DNA from: Thereva unica
Taxonomy: Eukaryota > Arthropoda > Insecta > Diptera > Therevidae
Reading direction: 5' to 3'
Assembly (NCBI GenBank): GCA_949987705.1
Contig: OX465283.1
Coordinates: 159,851,850 to 159,915,849 of the forward strand
Length of the DNA stretch: 64,000 nucleotides
Part shown: piece after piece, positions 59,221-64,000 of the stretch
How the letters are laid out: each line of letters starts with the position of its first letter
Numbering within the stretch: position 1 is the stretch's first letter
Notes under the pieces: generated by a model
The model's database searches: none
Told to the model about the DNA's origin: nothing
The model's input: the letters and a program-made list of their open reading frames with translations, nothing else
Position numbers and translations under genes: made by a program

Positions 59221-59384
59221 AAGGCTCAAGCAGAACCAATCCGTTCCGTCCGCTCCGCACGTTTTTCCTTTGTTCTTTTTGACATTCCGTCCGCTTGATT
59301 CGTTCGTCTCATGGAAACTTTATGGAAACGTCAAATTTCCAACTTTAAAAAACGGAAGGAACGGATTGGTTCTGTTTGAGCCTT
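59221..59384. mobile_element. 164-bp MITE with AAGGCTCAAGCAGAACC ends
   Basis: AAGGCTCAAGCAGAACCAAT at the left pairs with ATTGGTTCTGTTTGAGCCTT at the right (one or two differences), continuing into CCGTTCCG/CGGAAGG. Flank is TT...TA, without a clear duplication. Confidence 0.85.
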
Positions 59385-62051
59385 TAGAAGTTAAACTATT
59401 CCAACATTAGAAATTGACTATAGCACTATTTATTTTTTAACTACAAAAATTTGTAATGTTAAAAACTCTACTAAACTTGCCAAATGTTAATAATCTCCAT
59501 AAAACCTGTAAATCACATTCAGAATCAATTCTTATGCATGCATGATTCACAGAATCCACTGTAAAGGAAACAATAAACAGAAATCTTCACACAACAGCAT
59601 TGCACAAAGGGATGTGATAACCTGGTAAACATCAGACGCATCATGCATATATAAATCCTTTTTTATCTGGCAAGTCTAAAACTGTGTAAAATCCAGTAAA
59701 TTCCTTAGCAACGCAACCAAGGACTCCCCATTTACAAATGTGTAAAACTCGCGCACTCGAGGATACACCTGAGGTCAAGTACCCGGCAAAGAGTTGCCAG
59801 GATTAAAAACAAACAAATATGTTTGAAATCTTTTATAAATAATTTATAATTTTGAAATTTTGAATTATTTTTTTGGAATTTTGGTTTATTACTGTAGTAG
59901 AACATTTGTAGAGGGAGAAAGCTGATACAAAAATTTAATGGAAAAATCGACAAAGGTACTAAAGGTAACTCAAATGGCGTTAAATTAGTGTTGCCATTTG
60001 CAAAAAAAGTTACTGACTACTTAAAATGCATTTTTAACTACATCCAAAACTACATAATCCAATATATTTCACATCCATAATCTTCTCCATCAAATCCATT
60101 CAAAAAATGCACTTCCTCGTCCTTTTACATAGTCCTTACACTCGGCTAAACTTTATTCCTTATAGAAGCGCAGAAAAAAACACCACCCATCTTTGAAAAC
60201 CGAAAAATCCTGATAAGAATCCTGGTAATCTGAGTAAGTGGAATTAAAAAAGGATAAAAAAAAACGGAGAAATCCTTGACAGATTATGTGATGCGTAAGA
60301 ATCGTGATAAGGAACGTTTTGATCTCTTTTAAAAAGGAGTTTGCAACACACAGTAGAATGAAGGACTCGCATTTCGCTGAGACAGTCTTTGGCTAATTAC
60401 ATAATCCTTTTGTCGTTGCTAGCGAGAGATGAGTTTCCTTTCGCCTATTTTCAAAGATGAGGATCATAAGCGAGAGTCAAAGCAGAAAAAAAAATCCCGG
60501 GGAATAAAATGCATAAGGGACGTGCATCTTCTATATTGAATAAATGAAGACAAAAATTTTTTCTTTTTTTTGATGTAGAAGTAGACCAATTAAAATGGGG
60601 CTTACAGCTTTTAAAGCTCCTGTGAATCCCTCTTGTTGATGATGGCACTTTTCAGTCATAAAGGACACGAAATCACGCACAGCATAAAGCTTGTTATTTT
60701 GCGCGCGAATCAAAAAAAAAAAAAAAAATTTATAATAAACACAGAAGTAGCAAACATTTTCATTTGATATTTCCCCGCCCGCTCTCTCTCTCTCTCTGCT
60801 GTATTTACATGTGGCAAGTATTTACCCTTTGCTTTACTCCACTTCTTTTCAATTATTCCCACCAAATACCACCACAATCAGTTGGAATAACTGGAAGCCA
60901 TCCAAAACTTGTTGTGGTTAGGAGTGGTGTTAAAAAAAACACAAACTCCTTTCCATCTTCAACAAGGATATATTTTCTGGTTTTAATTGTTTGTTAACAT
61001 TTTTTTGAACAATACTTGAAAATAATTGTAAAAGTGTTATATTCTTTTTGAATCTTAACTCTTTTGTTGTCGATCTTAATTTTTTTTTTCACTTGAGAGC
61101 AAAGAACCACACCTGCCTTTGTGCAATATAACCTGAAACGTGTTGATTGCTGAGAGTCTGGCATCATTGTCTTCATTACAATATTAGAAGGCTTCACACA
61201 TAATAAATCCTAATGAGCGAAACAACAAAACCCAGGCGACTTCGTTTTTGACTCATAGCCTAAGGTCTGCCGAACAACAAAGAATCATAATTCTTACATT
61301 ATAAAAAAAAATACAAGCATACATTTTTGAAATTGTATTGTACAAAGAAAAACACATTTAATGCTGTTTTCCACGTGAAAATTTTATAATTAATTCGCAT
61401 TTTTGCACACGTAAAAACTCAGGTATTTGCAATTAAAAATGCACATTAAGGACACCTTTTTCAACTAACTAGAAACCTGATCGATGCTTGGTCTTTTTAC
61501 ACATATTACAAAACTATCTTTATCGACGCTAACTACTGTATTTTTGGCAAAGTGCATGACCTCACATATTAAATTGTTGCACCTACACCAAACCGACTAC
61601 TCTCTTACAAAAATATATAAGAAAATAATTAGAAATCAATAATCTTAATATTTTCGAAAATGTCTCTGTTTTTAGAAGATTTTTTGAACTATGATAAAGG
61701 ACAATACAAAAAACACCAAAACCATCGATGGAACAAAATGTAGGTTTCACAAAAATTACCTATGACAGCCCAAAATTGTAAAACAGTATTTCTTTTGTTC
61801 AAAACTCTTAATTTTAAACAAAATAATTATTTCAAAGTGATAAGGATTAATAATTAATTAAATGCTTACAAAATAAGTGAGGACATATACTAATACTTTG
61901 AAATTAAACTCGAAATACATTTTTATAAATTGTTTCTAAAATATTAGTCCGTATATGCAGTGAAAAAAGGCTTGCAGCCTATGGAACGAATTGGTGCCAT
62001 GAAAATTTGCTGGTAAGCAGTCCATTCTATATGTCAGTGGTTTCTGGGTGT
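59385..62051. other. No gene recognised
   Basis: AT-rich sequence with only short frames, a (CT)n run near 60781-60799 and an A-run near 60713-60728. Confidence 0.5.
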
Positions 62052-62424
62052 GGAATCCGAATTTCAACTTGTCTGTGATGCAGGAGGTCGGCTATACACC
62101 GAAAAATGCAAAAAAAAACATAAAATTTTCGAATTTATTTTCAGTTTTTCGATCATATCTCGAAGTTTTTCGCATATGATCAAATGCAGTCTCAAGTATT
62201 CACAACCCAGTCGCAAAAAGAGGCCAAACCACTAAAAAAAACCCAACTGCATTCGTTTTCGCACCACCTGCCCTCATAAAAAATATATACCCGGGTAATT
62301 TCTGTCTGTATCGAAGAGCTATAATCCCTGGGAAATACAGAAGTATGCAAAAATTAGGAGGTTTTAGCGTTTTTCGGTGTGTAGCCGACTTTCTACATGG
62401 CAGCAAAGTTGAAATTCGAATTCA
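62052..62424. mobile_element. MITE with imperfect ~55-bp inverted ends
   Basis: CGAATTTCAAC, GTCGGCTA, ACACCGAAAAA at the left are matched in reverse at the right (about 42 of 52 positions). Decayed, with no coding and no clear duplication. Confidence 0.7.
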
Positions 62425-64000
62425 ATTAGTAAAGGTCTTCAAGTTGAGTATCACCAAACACTTATGATCGCGTTGTGACTTATGATTTCTTTTATTTTGG
62501 AACACGTAGGTTAGACTTTCATGATGAATTACGAATGCCTGCAACGTTAGCAAAGACAAATATATGTTTTGTTGAAGTACAAGTCATACATATACACGCT
62601 TTTGTAAATTAAATTTTTTTAAACTGGAAGATTTAAGATTGAAACAAGACAAATATATAATAAACACAATTTTAATTTTTCCCCCTTTTTCATTAATTAC
62701 AAATCTTTATGTTAAAATGACCGAGGTTCTCAACGCCTGTTTCAACCACTGACATGCTATGTCAGTGGTTTCAACGAATTCCGAGGCTTATATGGGAAAG
62801 AGCAAAAAATAAAAATTACTATACTCATCTATTTTTTCGAAATATTCTGACATTTGCAAAATTGAAAATATCAAATCAGGTGTGGCAAATTTAATACCAT
62901 GCAGCCGTTATGGTGGTTTTTTATAAATATCCCTTAAAATTATTCCAGAAATTTATTTACCTTTCTGCTATTACGGCAAAAATAAAAAAGTTGTCGTATT
63001 ATTCCGTTTATTGAAAGCGAAGAGCAAAAATATTTAAGAAAATGGAAAGTTTGCAGTTTTTGAATGTCAAATTTCATTTCTTCAATTTTGACGCTACCTG
63101 ATTTTATTTCTGCCAGTGAATGTACTGAAATCATAACACTAAATTAAACAAAATTTGAATTCGGTGACAAAGGAAGCTTATGGATGAGCGAGAAAACTAT
63201 ACTTTTTAGGGCCATGAATTTGTATGGGAATAATGTCAGACGAGCAATCCATTATTATGTGTCAGTGCCAGAAACACATAGAACCCGCTGAGAAAAAACG
63301 ACTTCCGCAATTTTTTTACGAAAACGGCAGCTTTGAACATCGATTTGCTGGGCTACATGACAGATTTACGATTTGAATTCAAATATTTGCAAGCCAGATG
63401 AGCGGAAGACTGATATAGTGCGGCGCGGCATGACTAGGTAACGATGTCGCAATGGTCCAATGAGCATTTGTTTATCATGCAACGATAGGAATCATCATCA
63501 GTGAGATTTTCACCACGAGAATTGTCAATAAAGAAAGATCCGTATAATCTATTTGTAGGTAAAATAGGGCTCAAACGGACCGTTTTAGGCCGTGTAGACT
63601 TTATTGGTGCTTTAATCGCGGCTTTTCTTCCAATGGTGCCCAATTTCTGCAATTTGACTTTCTCACAAACCCATTTAAATGCAAATCATTGGCTTTAAAA
63701 TACGACTCTTTTGCTCACTGAACCGCTGCCATTAAAGAATCCGGCGCGCATAATTTTGGGGTAAAATTTATGATTATTTTCGTCATAAGGCTACGCAGTT
63801 AAAAAGTTTGGAGACCACTGTCTTAACCCAGCGGGAAATGGAATCATACAATAATGAATCTTAGATCACTCCCTTGGAAGATGCGATGCATGACCCTTCG
63901 TATCCACCTCCATTTCTTTTTAACATTAGCATGTCCGCAGGAGGGAGGCATATAAAGCTTTTTCATGTGCTTCCTCAAAGAGGACCATGAAGCAGTCTAG
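62425..64000. other. No gene recognised; hAT-like end sequences
   Basis: GTTTCAACCACTG and CAGTGGTTTCAAC face each other at 62739-62775, and AAAAAGTTTGGAGACCACTG ends at 63820. CAGTGGT(T/C)TC-type ends are common in hAT elements, but no matching 8-bp duplication is present. Frames here are short and unrecognised. Confidence 0.4.

Noticed and set aside
62035..63820. hAT elements bounded by CAGTGGTTTC and ACCACTG
   Set aside because: The tips look right, but no pair of ends has a matching 8-bp duplication, so boundaries cannot be set.

Overview
The window looks like repeat-rich, non-coding nuclear DNA of an insect. The reasons are Jockey-type LINE reverse transcriptase remains, Lep1/HINE-like non-autonomous Helitrons with a CAGA microsatellite, Transib-like and P-like terminal inverted repeats (TIRs), a TCAGT-type initiator with TATA and DPE, and 5S- and tRNA-derived repeats. 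The order cannot be fixed from this sequence. I recognise no intact host gene. Almost all long open frames are either stop-free satellite arrays or degenerate transposon pieces.

Layout. 1-7.4 kb: a decayed LINE reverse transcriptase on the minus strand, a fold-back MITE, a Helitron-like element carrying eleven 118-bp tandem repeats, and an inverted second copy of the MITE with its flank. 7.4-11.7 kb: AT-rich, nothing recognised but simple repeats. 11.7-16 kb: a 1.4-kb Transib-like element with RSS-like ends, abutting a 5'-truncated Jockey-like LINE. 17.7-20.4 kb: LINE 3' ends, HINE-like pieces, a MITE and a tRNA-derived SINE. 20.46-31.64 kb: an 11.2-kb satellite palindrome. It has an outer 7-mer array (about 770 units) and an inner 14-mer array built on GGAATCGATTCC, and both are then repeated in inverted order. 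32.2-33.2 kb: two LINE fragments. 34.76-38.44 kb: a second, independent satellite palindrome, this one inside a transposon. It has 757-bp inverted arms with CACAGTGG ends, a 5-bp CGCCG target duplication, and a core of inverted 8-mer arrays. One arm holds a later LINE insertion. Just beyond its right end lies a TATA/Inr/DPE core promoter. 38.5-64 kb: another LINE 3' end, three 5S-rRNA-derived copies and about ten MITE or hairpin elements, including a P-element-like one with 31-bp perfect TIRs.

The most unusual feature is the pair of palindromic satellite structures. The smaller one is clearly a mobile fold-back element with Transib/RAG-type ends and target duplication. That suggests a class of transposon whose interior is an inverted short-unit satellite, and the larger palindrome may be a relative without visible ends. 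No gene network can be described, because the elements are nested and decayed copies of mobile DNA.
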